In this document: positions 6,974 through 15,472 of the stretch, one piece after another | How positions within the stretch are numbered: the stretch's first letter is position 1 | Layout of the letters: each line of letters begins with the position of its first letter | Program-made: the position numbers and the translations under genes | The notes under the pieces: generated by a model | Seen by the model: only the letters and a program-made list of their open reading frames with translations | Told to the model about the DNA's origin: nothing | The model's database searches: none | Origin: an uncultured Ruminococcus sp. | GTDB taxonomy: Bacteria > Bacillota > Clostridia > Oscillospirales > Ruminococcaceae | NCBI GenBank assembly: GCA_947177345.1 | Contig: CAMWUB010000001.1 | Span: forward strand, 1 to 32,397 | DNA length: 32,397 nucleotides | Reading direction: 5' to 3'

Positions 6974-9274
6974 ATGCTGCTTAAAAAAATGTTCCGTGAA
7001 TTTTTGAAAAGCAAAGGGCAGTTTATTTCAATAATTTTACTGGCGTTTCTCGGTGTATTTGTGTATTCCGGTTTGAGTGCTATGGGCTATGGTTTAAAGG
7101 CCTGTTATACTGATTATTATGAAGAAACAAATTTCTCTGATTACTGGATATACGGAAAAGGGTTCAGTGAAGAAGATGTAGGAAACGTAAAGTCAATAAG
7201 CGGTGTTTCAGATGTTCAGCGGAGTATCACTCTTGATACTGCTGTTTCCGGCGAAGAATCTAAAACTGTCACATTGAATATTCTTGAACAGAATACCATA
7301 AATGCCCCGAAAGTCATGGAGGGCGAACCCGTTGACCTTGCAATTGCCGATGCAATATGGATAAATCAGAATTATGCAGAAAAGAACAATATTAGCACAG
7401 GTGACAGCATTAAGCTTGAATACGGTAGTATTTCACTTGAATTTACTGTCAAAGGCATTGTTCTTGCTCCAGAGTATATTTATTATGTTGCAAGCGATGC
7501 TATTTATCCCGATTTTGAAAATCTGGGCTATGCTTTCTGCTCTGCTGAAAGACTTAAAGAAGAGGGTTTGTCAAATTTCGTAAAATATAATAAACTTACT
7601 GTTGTTTCAGATATTGAAGATAAAGACAAATTCGAGGAGCAGGTTTCTGAAAAGCTTGACGGCGGATATGCTGTTATTATCAACCGTGATGATTTTGCAA
7701 GCCATAATATGATAGCCGGAGAATTTGATGAGGCTCACTCAATGAGTGTTATTTTCCCTGTTATATTTGCACTTATTGCACTGCTTACAATTATTATTAC
7801 AATGAGAAGACTTATCAAAACGCAAAGAACACAGATAGGTACTTTAAAAGCATTAGGTTTCAGCAATAAGAAAATAATTCTGCATTATATTTCCTATGGA
7901 TTTTTCACATCTGTCATAGGTGCGGTGCTTGGTCTTGTAACAGGACCGGCGGCTCTGCCTGCGATGTTCTGGCCGTCATACAAGACAGCTTATGCTATGC
8001 CGGAATGGAAAGGCGAGTTTCAGCTTTCTTCTTTCGCAATTGCTGTTGCATTTATTATATTCTGTACTGCTTCAGTATATTTTGCGTGCCGTAAAATACT
8101 TGCAGAAAATGCGTCTGAGGAACTCCGACCGGAAGTTCCTCCGGTTGCAAAACATCATGGTTTTGTAAATTCAAAATGGTGGGCAAAACGCAGTTTCTAT
8201 ACGCAGTGGAATTTAAGAAATTTAATGAATTCCAAATTAAAGCTTGTAATAGGAATACTTGGTACTATGAGCAGTATGGGAATTCTTGTAAGTGCATTTT
8301 TGACAAATGACTCTTTTGCATTCATGAAAAAATGGACGTATGAAGATATAAGCAAATATAAATATCAGGTTTTCTTTTCCGAAGACGCTTCTGCTGAACA
8401 GAAAGAAACTGTTATTGAAGAAATCAACGGCGAAAGCATGATGACCGGAAGTATCGTTATTCAGAAAGACAAGGACTCTGAAAAAAAGACTTCCAATATA
8501 ACAGTTGTTGAAAACGGCAACAGTGACCTTTACTGTCTTGTTGACCATAACCTGAACAAGATGTCAATAAGCGATGATGACTTTGTGATTTCTGAACAGC
8601 TTGCAGATGTTATGGGAATTGAAAACGGCGATACAGTCCGCTGGCATCTCTATTCTGGTGAAGAATGGATTGAGTCTAAGGTGACAGCAGTAAACCGTGT
8701 TCCTATGGGGCAGGGAATATGGCTGACAAAAAATGCCCTTGAAAAAACATATGTTGAATATAACGGAAATATTGCTGTGACAAATGATGACCTTGATGGT
8801 TATGAAAGTGACTATGTATCAAAGATTTATAATCAGGACGATATCCATGAGGCATGGGACAAAGGCATGATGGCTCTTAATCTCATGATATATATGCTTA
8901 TATTGGCGGCTCTGCTTTTGGCAATAGTTGTTCTTTACAATATCGGGGCATTTTCATTCATGGAAAGTTCCAAAGAATTTGCACAGTTAAGAGTTCTTGG
9001 TTTCAGAAACAAGGATATAAGAAAGATACTCGTTGTACAGAATATATGGCTTTCAGCCGTCGGAATTATTCTCGGCATTCCATTAGGTTATGCTATTCTT
9101 CGTGCTGTTACCGGAAGTGCCGGAGAAGATTACGACTTTGTACTTAATCTTTCGCCTGCCGCATTGGTGGTTTCTGCGATTATAACCTTACTGGTAGGAC
9201 TTGCAGTAACGTTTATGTTTTCAAAGAAAATAAAGCGTATGAACCTTGTCAAAGAATGCAAGGGCAATGAATAA
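6974..9274 (+). CDS. FtsX-family ABC transporter permease
   Basis: This 766-residue membrane protein has two FtsX halves. One transmembrane segment near residues 15-36 precedes a large extracellular domain (about 40-255) and then three helices around 255-375. The second half repeats the pattern: a helix near 425-445, an extracellular domain to about 625, and three helices at about 630-750. Each half carries the FtsX signature (IGTLKALGFSNKKI and FAQLRVLGFRNKDI). The large outer domains suggest mechanotransmission, as in MacB-like exporters, rather than a simple channel. With the preceding ATPase it forms one transporter, most likely dedicated to the pathway product. AGAAGGTGG lies before the ATG. 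Export and self-protection roles are both possible. Confidence 0.9.
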   Translation: MLLKKMFREFLKSKGQFISIILLAFLGVFVYSGLSAMGYGLKACYTDYYEETNFSDYWIYGKGFSEEDVGNVKSISGVSDVQRSITLDTAVSGEESKTVTLNILEQNTINAPKVMEGEPVDLAIADAIWINQNYAEKNNISTGDSIKLEYGSISLEFTVKGIVLAPEYIYYVASDAIYPDFENLGYAFCSAERLKEEGLSNFVKYNKLTVVSDIEDKDKFEEQVSEKLDGGYAVIINRDDFASHNMIAGEFDEAHSMSVIFPVIFALIALLTIIITMRRLIKTQRTQIGTLKALGFSNKKIILHYISYGFFTSVIGAVLGLVTGPAALPAMFWPSYKTAYAMPEWKGEFQLSSFAIAVAFIIFCTASVYFACRKILAENASEELRPEVPPVAKHHGFVNSKWWAKRSFYTQWNLRNLMNSKLKLVIGILGTMSSMGILVSAFLTNDSFAFMKKWTYEDISKYKYQVFFSEDASAEQKETVIEEINGESMMTGSIVIQKDKDSEKKTSNITVVENGNSDLYCLVDHNLNKMSISDDDFVISEQLADVMGIENGDTVRWHLYSGEEWIESKVTAVNRVPMGQGIWLTKNALEKTYVEYNGNIAVTNDDLDGYESDYVSKIYNQDDIHEAWDKGMMALNLMIYMLILAALLLAIVVLYNIGAFSFMESSKEFAQLRVLGFRNKDIRKILVVQNIWLSAVGIILGIPLGYAILRAVTGSAGEDYDFVLNLSPAALVVSAIITLLVGLAVTFMFSKKIKRMNLVKECKGNE

Positions 9275-9287
9275 AATCGGAGGAAAA

Positions 9288-10031
9288 ATGAGAAAAACAG
9301 CAGTTATAACAGGTGCATCAGCCGGCATAGGAAGTGCCGCTGCATTGGCATTCGCAAAGAACGGATATGATGTTGTACTGAACTACAGAAAAGACGAAAA
9401 GTATAATATGACTTTGAATATCGCTGAAAAGTGCAGGCAATACGAAGTTAATGCCATATGCATAAAAGCTGATGTATCAGATTTTGAACAGTGCCAAAAA
9501 CTTACAGGCGAAGTAATGGACAAATTCGGGAGAATAGATGTTCTCATCAATAATGCCGGAATGTCAAGAGTTGCTTTTCTTGCCGGTCACGCCCCTGAAC
9601 TTTATAAAGAGGTTATTTATAATAATCAGTTCAGCGTTTTCAATATGATGAGTCTTGTTTCTGTCATTATGAAAAAGCAGAAAAGCGGTCGTATAGTTAA
9701 TATTTCGTCTTTGGCGGGAACACACGGCAGTCAGGGACTTACCGCTTATGCGGCGGCAAAGGCAGGAGTAGAGGCAATGACAAGATGTGCAGCAAGAGAA
9801 CTTGCAAGGAGTGGTATTCGTGTGAATGCCGTCTGCCCTGGTGCTGTCAATACTGAAGCATATGCCGGAAATCTTTCAGAATTACACCTGAAAGAAATCA
9901 AAAGGTCAATTGCGGTTGGTCATCTGGCTGAACCTGAAGAAATAGCTGAATTTATAGTTACTATATGTTCAGATAAATTTGACTCGATAACAGGTGAAGT
10001 TTTGAATATAACCGGCGGAATGGTTTTATAA
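9288..10031 (+). CDS. SDR ketoreductase 1 (FabG-like)
   Basis: A 247-residue classical short-chain dehydrogenase with TGASAGIG (8-15), NNAG (88-91), and the catalytic Ser141, Tyr154 and Lys158 in FabG spacing. NYR after beta-strand two favours NADPH. The ATG at 9288 is preferred because GGAGG lies 7 nt upstream; an in-frame ATG at 9246 falls inside the permease gene. FabG-like enzymes reduce 3-oxoacyl-ACP. It directly precedes the KS-ACP protein, which has no KR domain of its own, so it may act in trans on that module. Two further SDRs occur at 24877 and 26363. Confidence 0.9.
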   Translation: MRKTAVITGASAGIGSAAALAFAKNGYDVVLNYRKDEKYNMTLNIAEKCRQYEVNAICIKADVSDFEQCQKLTGEVMDKFGRIDVLINNAGMSRVAFLAGHAPELYKEVIYNNQFSVFNMMSLVSVIMKKQKSGRIVNISSLAGTHGSQGLTAYAAAKAGVEAMTRCAARELARSGIRVNAVCPGAVNTEAYAGNLSELHLKEIKRSIAVGHLAEPEEIAEFIVTICSDKFDSITGEVLNITGGMVL

Positions 10032-10045
10032 TAAAGGAGATATTT

Positions 10046-12067
10046 ATGAAAAATAATGTGGCAATTATAGGAGCAAGCTGTAAATTTTTCGGAATTAACA
10101 GTATTGAACATTTGCATGAGGCTCTTGACAAAGGAATAAACGGTGATATTGAATCATCTGCTAAAGAACGCGGTCGTATTCTCGGAATAGGCGGATATGA
10201 AAAATTCGCCTCAAATGCACTGTATATCAATGATATTGATAAATTTGACTATAAGTTTTTCGGCATATCCAAAAAAGAGGCATCAAGCATGAGTCCTGAA
10301 ATGAAACTTGCGTTTCAGGGGGTTGTATCGGCTCTTAACAATGCCGGAATACCACTTGATTATGTAAAGAAAAGCGAAACAGGTCTTGTAATTGCACAAA
10401 GCGAATGCGATTACCGAAGTATGATTGAAAAGAAAGACGCAATGTCGTTTACCGGAAATCTCAGGGGAATGACCGCCGGCAGTATTGCCTATCACCTTGA
10501 CTTAAGAGGGCCGTCAATGCTCGTGGATTCAACCTGTTCTTCTTCTCTGCTTGCGGTATGGGAGGCTGTACAGTTTATTATGACGGGTCAGGCTGATATT
10601 ATGATAGCCGGAGGCACTGAAATAATATTCCAGAAGGAAGATACAGTTCAGGAATTTAAAAATATTTCCGTAAATTCCGCTGATATGAGATGTATACCAT
10701 TTGACGAAAACGCAGACGGAATTGTTGCCTCAGAGGGCTGTGGTTTTGTGGTTCTGAAATCATATGAAAAGGCTGTGGAAGATGGAGATTACATTTATGG
10801 CATTATAACTGGCGGTGCAGTAAACAGCAACGGCTCACGGAGCAATACTATGACAACACCTAACAGAGAAGCTCAAGTAAATGCTATGGAAAGAGCATTG
10901 AAACTTGCCGGAGTCGGAAAGGACGATATAACAGAAATTGAGGCTCACGGAACAGGTACGAAAATAGGAGACCCGATTGAAGCAGGAGCATTTGCGGATA
11001 TTCTCAGAGACAGAAAAAATCCTGAACTCGTTTATATAAGTTCTGTAAAGTCATTCATCGGTCATACGGGAAATGCCTCAGGAATTGCCGGTCTTATTTC
11101 GGTTATTTCAGGTTTTGAAAATAATTCGCATTATATGATTAACGGTTTTACAAAACTTAATCCATCTGTTGAAAATGCTGAAAATATGAAATTCATAAGC
11201 AGAACTGAATCCGCCGGAAAAAATCATAAACGTATAGCCGGAGTAAATTCTCTTGGCTTCAGTGGACTTAATGTGCATCTTGTCGTTGAAAATCATATCA
11301 GTGAAACTGAAAAAAATGACAGGCTGGCAGATAACAATCAGCTTGTTGTAATCAGTGCAAAGACAAGAGAGGCTTATTCTGCTGTTGTTTCTGATATTAT
11401 TGATGCCCTGAAAAATTATGACGGAGATATAAATAAATTCGTTTATTCGCTTAACAGTGGACGTGATATTTATTCATTCCGGAGGGCGTTTGTTTGCAGC
11501 GGAAAGGACGAACTTATATCTCTGCTCAGTCAGCACGATGAACCGTCAGAAGTTTCAGGTTTGCAGACAATTTCTGTTACAGGGCTTGACGTTCATGCTG
11601 TTGCAGATTTAATTAATTCATCAGGCAATATTGACTGGAATGAATATTATAAAAATACTTCATTCAGAAAAGTTCCCGTTCCGGCATATCACTTTGACAG
11701 GCTGACTGCATGGGCATTTGATATAGGGGCGCTGCCGGCTGATTTCTATTTAGGCGTTAACAGCAATTCTGTAACTGAACCGGAAAAAGAAGAAGTTTCT
11801 GAAAACCAGAATAAAAAATCCGGCTATACAGTTGACGAGATGAAAGAAATAATCCGTGAAATATGGAAAGAAATTCTCGAATCTGATGAGGATATCGATG
11901 ACGACACGTCATTTTTTGAACTCGGCGGAAATTCTCTGCTTGGAAGCGTAATGATAGAGGAACTTGTTGACAGAACAGGTTGTTCATTTGAAATTGTTGA
12001 AATCTATGAAAAAAACACAATCGGTCTTCTTGCAGATTATATTATAAACGGCGGTGGTAATAAATAA
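10046..12067 (+). CDS. AT-less PKS module: ketosynthase-ACP
   Basis: The 673-residue protein begins with a type I PKS ketosynthase (1-425): Cys164 in DSTCSSSLLAV, His301 in EAHGTGTKIGDP, Lys335 and His340 in SSVKSFIGHTGNASG. It is followed by a KS-AT linker (about 431-495, VISAKTREAY and SLNSGRD), then at once by the post-AT motif (IDWNEYY ... VPVPAYHFDRLTAW, 529-556) with no acyltransferase between. The C-terminal ACP has Ser630 in FELGGNSLLGS. No KR or DH domain is present. The malonyl unit must come from another protein, most simply the AT at 5062. It probably adds one C2 unit to a carrier-bound intermediate. Strong AAAGGAGAT ribosome binding site; stop overlaps the next ATG. Confidence 0.92.
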   Translation: MKNNVAIIGASCKFFGINSIEHLHEALDKGINGDIESSAKERGRILGIGGYEKFASNALYINDIDKFDYKFFGISKKEASSMSPEMKLAFQGVVSALNNAGIPLDYVKKSETGLVIAQSECDYRSMIEKKDAMSFTGNLRGMTAGSIAYHLDLRGPSMLVDSTCSSSLLAVWEAVQFIMTGQADIMIAGGTEIIFQKEDTVQEFKNISVNSADMRCIPFDENADGIVASEGCGFVVLKSYEKAVEDGDYIYGIITGGAVNSNGSRSNTMTTPNREAQVNAMERALKLAGVGKDDITEIEAHGTGTKIGDPIEAGAFADILRDRKNPELVYISSVKSFIGHTGNASGIAGLISVISGFENNSHYMINGFTKLNPSVENAENMKFISRTESAGKNHKRIAGVNSLGFSGLNVHLVVENHISETEKNDRLADNNQLVVISAKTREAYSAVVSDIIDALKNYDGDINKFVYSLNSGRDIYSFRRAFVCSGKDELISLLSQHDEPSEVSGLQTISVTGLDVHAVADLINSSGNIDWNEYYKNTSFRKVPVPAYHFDRLTAWAFDIGALPADFYLGVNSNSVTEPEKEEVSENQNKKSGYTVDEMKEIIREIWKEILESDEDIDDDTSFFELGGNSLLGSVMIEELVDRTGCSFEIVEIYEKNTIGLLADYIINGGGNK

Positions 12068-13392
12068 TGGCAGAGTTTGTGTTTGAAAAGGATATTAACG
12101 GCGATGAATACTGTGACTTGACGCAGATGCAGAAATTCATGCTTTCCGACGATGAAATCAACAAGGGTTATGTTGAAAGATGTGCCGGCACTTCAAATGT
12201 TCCTGTGCCGATAAGATTTTACGGAAAATTTGACCTTAAAAGATTTGAAGAAAGTTTCTGTAAGACCATTGAATATTATGACGCACTTAGGATAGTTTAT
12301 TCTGAAATTGATGGAGACTACAAGCAGAGATTTATTAAAAATCTTGATTTTCATATTGAAGTAACTGATACTGCGGGCGAAACTCATGAGGAACGTGAAA
12401 AAAAAGCACTGGAAAGCATGATGAAATTTGTTAACAGTCCGATAAATGAAGGCACAAATCTTGGCAAGCTTATCTGGAAGTATGCTCTTTATAAAATTGA
12501 AGAAGATGATTATATTTTTATATTCGTTATGCATCATTCCATGTCCGATGGTACTTCGCAACAGCTTATGGGACGTACTCTTTTGAATTTCTATGCCGGA
12601 AAGGATAACGGCACATCTTACCGGTATCGTGATTTCATAAGCTATGATAAGGAGTTTATGTCGTCTGAAAGAGGAAGAAAGCAGATTGAATACTGGCACA
12701 GGGAACTTGACGATTACAGGAAGATAGACCTTGACTTTGTAGCACCCGAAAATGAACAGATAAAGCACGTTTCGTTTGATACTAATATAGCAATTCTTGA
12801 CAGAATATGCGAAAAAAACAACGTGAGCAGACTGGCGGTTTACATTACGGCATATCATATTGCATTGAGCAAAATATTACATAACAACGATGTTATAATA
12901 GGTTTTTCCTGTGCAAACCGCACAAAAATAAGATTTCTGAAAACACTGGGATATTTTTCAAGACCAGTCCAGAACAGAGTTATTCTCAGGGACGATATGA
13001 AAATATCAGAGCTTCTTGAAAAAGTAACAGACAAAATCAATGAAAACGTCGCTATGCAACAGACCGCTCATATATATGGTCAGGGACAGTTTAATATAAG
13101 TTATGGGGCTTTTAAAGTAATGACGGGAAGAACTCTACTTGGAGATACCGGCGTGGAATGTGAAATTCTTCAGGCAAATCCGGAAAGGGCGTTCAGATTT
13201 TTCTATATCGGAGTTTATGAATTTCCCGACCATCTTTTTTCTGATTTGCATGGAAATCCTGAAATATACAGCATTCGTTTTCAGGAGCAGTTAGCCCGTT
13301 ATATACAGAAAACCCTTGAAATCATTAGCAATGAGGATGAAATCACGGTAGGAAATATTGATTATACAGGAGGCATAAATGAAAAGCTATAA
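12067..13392 (+). CDS. Stand-alone condensation-domain protein 1
   Basis: A 441-residue single condensation domain with an intact HHxxxDG motif (HHSMSDG, His156-Gly162; catalytic His157). Similar free-standing C enzymes (for example VibH in vibriobactin synthesis) join a carrier-bound acyl group to a soluble amine, and others make esters. It is adjacent and clearly homologous to the next gene along the full length, with the motif at the same residue numbers, so the two arose by tandem duplication. Its ATG overlaps the stop of the KS-ACP gene by one base, and it runs 14 nt into the next gene. Which bond it forms is unknown. Confidence 0.88.
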   Translation: MAEFVFEKDINGDEYCDLTQMQKFMLSDDEINKGYVERCAGTSNVPVPIRFYGKFDLKRFEESFCKTIEYYDALRIVYSEIDGDYKQRFIKNLDFHIEVTDTAGETHEEREKKALESMMKFVNSPINEGTNLGKLIWKYALYKIEEDDYIFIFVMHHSMSDGTSQQLMGRTLLNFYAGKDNGTSYRYRDFISYDKEFMSSERGRKQIEYWHRELDDYRKIDLDFVAPENEQIKHVSFDTNIAILDRICEKNNVSRLAVYITAYHIALSKILHNNDVIIGFSCANRTKIRFLKTLGYFSRPVQNRVILRDDMKISELLEKVTDKINENVAMQQTAHIYGQGQFNISYGAFKVMTGRTLLGDTGVECEILQANPERAFRFFYIGVYEFPDHLFSDLHGNPEIYSIRFQEQLARYIQKTLEIISNEDEITVGNIDYTGGINEKL

Positions 13393-14683
13393 TTTTATTA
13401 AAAACGAAAACGGAAGTGAATTTTTTGAACTTACTGCCCAGCAGAAGTTTATGCTTGACGATGACGAAACTAACAAGGGCTTTGTTGACCGTTGTGCCGG
13501 AACTTTCAATGTTCCTGTGCCGATAAGGCTTTATGGAAATCTTGACATCGCAAGATTTGAAGAAAGTATCCGGAAGACGATAGAATACTATGATTCTCTC
13601 AGAATTATGTATTTCAATGTAAACGGCGGATTCAAGCAGAAATTTATTGAAAAGCTTGATTTTAAACTGAAAGTCACCGAGGCAGAGGGCGACACAAAAG
13701 AAGAACGTGAAAAGTTTGCAATGGATAATATTGTCAAATTCGTGAATGCACCAATTAATACCGATACTAACATGGAAAAAATCATGTGGAACTATGTTCT
13801 GTATAAAATAGACGAAAAAGACCATATTTTTGTCTTCATGATGCATCACTCAATGTCTGACGGTACTTCACAACAGCTTATGGGACGTACTCTTTTGAAT
13901 TTCTATTCCAGTGCAGACAATGGTGAGCCAAAACTTTACAGGGAATATGTAAAATACGACAGGGAATTTAAAGAGTCTGAAAGAGGAAGAAAACAGATAG
14001 AATACTGGCACAATGAACTGAAAGACTATCAGGAAATAGACCTTGCTCTTATCGCTCCGAAAGAAAAGGAAACGGAAAAGCACGTAATTTTTAAAACGGA
14101 TATGAAACTTATGGACAGTATATGTGCAAAAACAGGCATAAGCCGTTTGGTTGCATATATGGCTGCTTATCATATTGCATTGAGCAGAATTCTAAATAAT
14201 CTCGATGTGGTCATAGGATTATCATGCGCTAACAGAACTAAAATACGTTTTCTGAAAACTCTTGGTTATTTTTCAAGGGCAGCACAGAACAGAGTAATTC
14301 TCCGTGAAGATATGAAGCTCACTGAACTGCTGGATGTTTTAAAGGAAAAAATAAGCAAAAACGTTGAAGCGCAGCAGACAGCCGACCTCAACGAACAGGG
14401 ACAGTTTATGATAAGCTATGGTGCATATAAGGTTGTAACCGGCAGACAGAAACTCAATGATGACATTGAATGTGAAATACTTCAGGTAAATCCGGAAAGG
14501 GCTTTCAGATTTTTTATAATCTGTGCATATGAATATCCCGATTATGTTTTATCCGACCTTCACGGAAACCCGAATGTATTCAGTATTGAATTTCAGGAGA
14601 AGTTAGCGGATTATATCCAAAGAACTCTTGAAGCTATGAATGAAAATACAGATAATACCGTAGGCGGTATTATGCAGAAATAA
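13379..14683 (+). CDS. Stand-alone condensation-domain protein 2 (tandem paralogue)
   Basis: A 434-residue condensation domain with HHSMSDG at residues 156-162, matching protein 1 position for position. Long identical stretches remain (GTSQQLMGRTLLNFY, NRTKIRFLKTLGYFSR, SERGRKQIEYWH), suggesting roughly 60 percent identity by eye. Both copies keep the catalytic His, so neither has obviously become structural. Possible explanations are two different condensation steps, two acceptor substrates, or a heterodimer. The start overlaps the previous gene by 14 nt with GGAGG upstream. Function inferred from family only. Confidence 0.88.
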   Translation: MKSYNFIKNENGSEFFELTAQQKFMLDDDETNKGFVDRCAGTFNVPVPIRLYGNLDIARFEESIRKTIEYYDSLRIMYFNVNGGFKQKFIEKLDFKLKVTEAEGDTKEEREKFAMDNIVKFVNAPINTDTNMEKIMWNYVLYKIDEKDHIFVFMMHHSMSDGTSQQLMGRTLLNFYSSADNGEPKLYREYVKYDREFKESERGRKQIEYWHNELKDYQEIDLALIAPKEKETEKHVIFKTDMKLMDSICAKTGISRLVAYMAAYHIALSRILNNLDVVIGLSCANRTKIRFLKTLGYFSRAAQNRVILREDMKLTELLDVLKEKISKNVEAQQTADLNEQGQFMISYGAYKVVTGRQKLNDDIECEILQVNPERAFRFFIICAYEYPDYVLSDLHGNPNVFSIEFQEKLADYIQRTLEAMNENTDNTVGGIMQK

Positions 14684-14707
14684 ATAAAATGAAAGGTTTG
14701 TATACTG

Positions 14708-15472
14708 ATGAATAAGACAGATAGTAAATGGATTGCTCATGGCAGAATAAGTGAAAATGCAGAGTATAATCTTATCTGTTTTCCCTTTGCGGGTGGCAGT
14801 GCGTCGGCTTATGCTCCGTGGGTAAGAGTTTTAGGAGAAAATATTTCGCTTTTTCCTGTTCTTTATCCGATGAGGGAAAAAAGAATGAGAGAGCCTATGC
14901 CGGCTTCCCTTTCGGTTCTTGCGGAAAATTTCACTGCTGAAACACCGGCGGCATTTGAAAAGCCCTATATACTGCTTGGTCACTGCACCGGTGCTATGAC
15001 AGCATACGAAACTTTTAAAAATGCAGTAAGGCTTTACGGAAGAAAACCGTCACTTTTTGTTGCAGTAAGTGCGCCGTCACCAAGAATGAAAATTACTGAC
15101 CGCAGTCTAAGAACGTTTTCAGATGAAGATATGCTGAAATATATGGCTGAAAAAAATCTTGTTGACGAAAAAACACTTGCATTAAAAGATTTTGTGAAAT
15201 ATTATATACCGATATTCAAAACAGATTTCATTCTGCATGATGAATATGACTGCTGCAACGCTGAAAAGCTTGACTGTGATGTCATTGTCCTTACGGGTAC
15301 TGATGATAAACTTGTAGACAATGAAAAAATTATGGACTGGAAGAATTTTACAACCGGAAGTTTTGAGCATATTTCATATTCAGGTGACCATTTTTTTATT
15401 AACTCTCATCTGAATGAAGTAATTGAACTTATAAAATCAAAAATATTCACAGGAGCGGTGAATAATGGATAA
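14708..15472 (+). CDS. Thioesterase-like alpha/beta hydrolase with Cys nucleophile
   Basis: A 254-residue type II thioesterase (GrsT/SrfAD class) by its start LICFPFAGGSASAYAPW, the nucleophile elbow and the late GDHFF His (228). The elbow reads LGHCTGA, placing Cys93 where these enzymes normally have Ser. The probable acid is an Asp at 199-200 in GTDD. Type II thioesterases usually clear misprimed carrier proteins. Cys-nucleophile TE domains are known in a few assembly lines (for example the obafluorin TE) where they release the product with ring formation, so a role in chain release or acyl transfer is plausible. It overlaps the start of the NRPS gene by 8 nt. Confidence 0.85.
   Translation: MNKTDSKWIAHGRISENAEYNLICFPFAGGSASAYAPWVRVLGENISLFPVLYPMREKRMREPMPASLSVLAENFTAETPAAFEKPYILLGHCTGAMTAYETFKNAVRLYGRKPSLFVAVSAPSPRMKITDRSLRTFSDEDMLKYMAEKNLVDEKTLALKDFVKYYIPIFKTDFILHDEYDCCNAEKLDCDVIVLTGTDDKLVDNEKIMDWKNFTTGSFEHISYSGDHFFINSHLNEVIELIKSKIFTGAVNNG

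Noticed and set aside
12193..12858. Long minus-strand frame (221 codons) opposite condensation protein 1
   Set aside because: Mirrored by a similar antisense frame in the paralogue, so it is a codon-bias shadow of the C-domain sequence, with no ribosome binding site.
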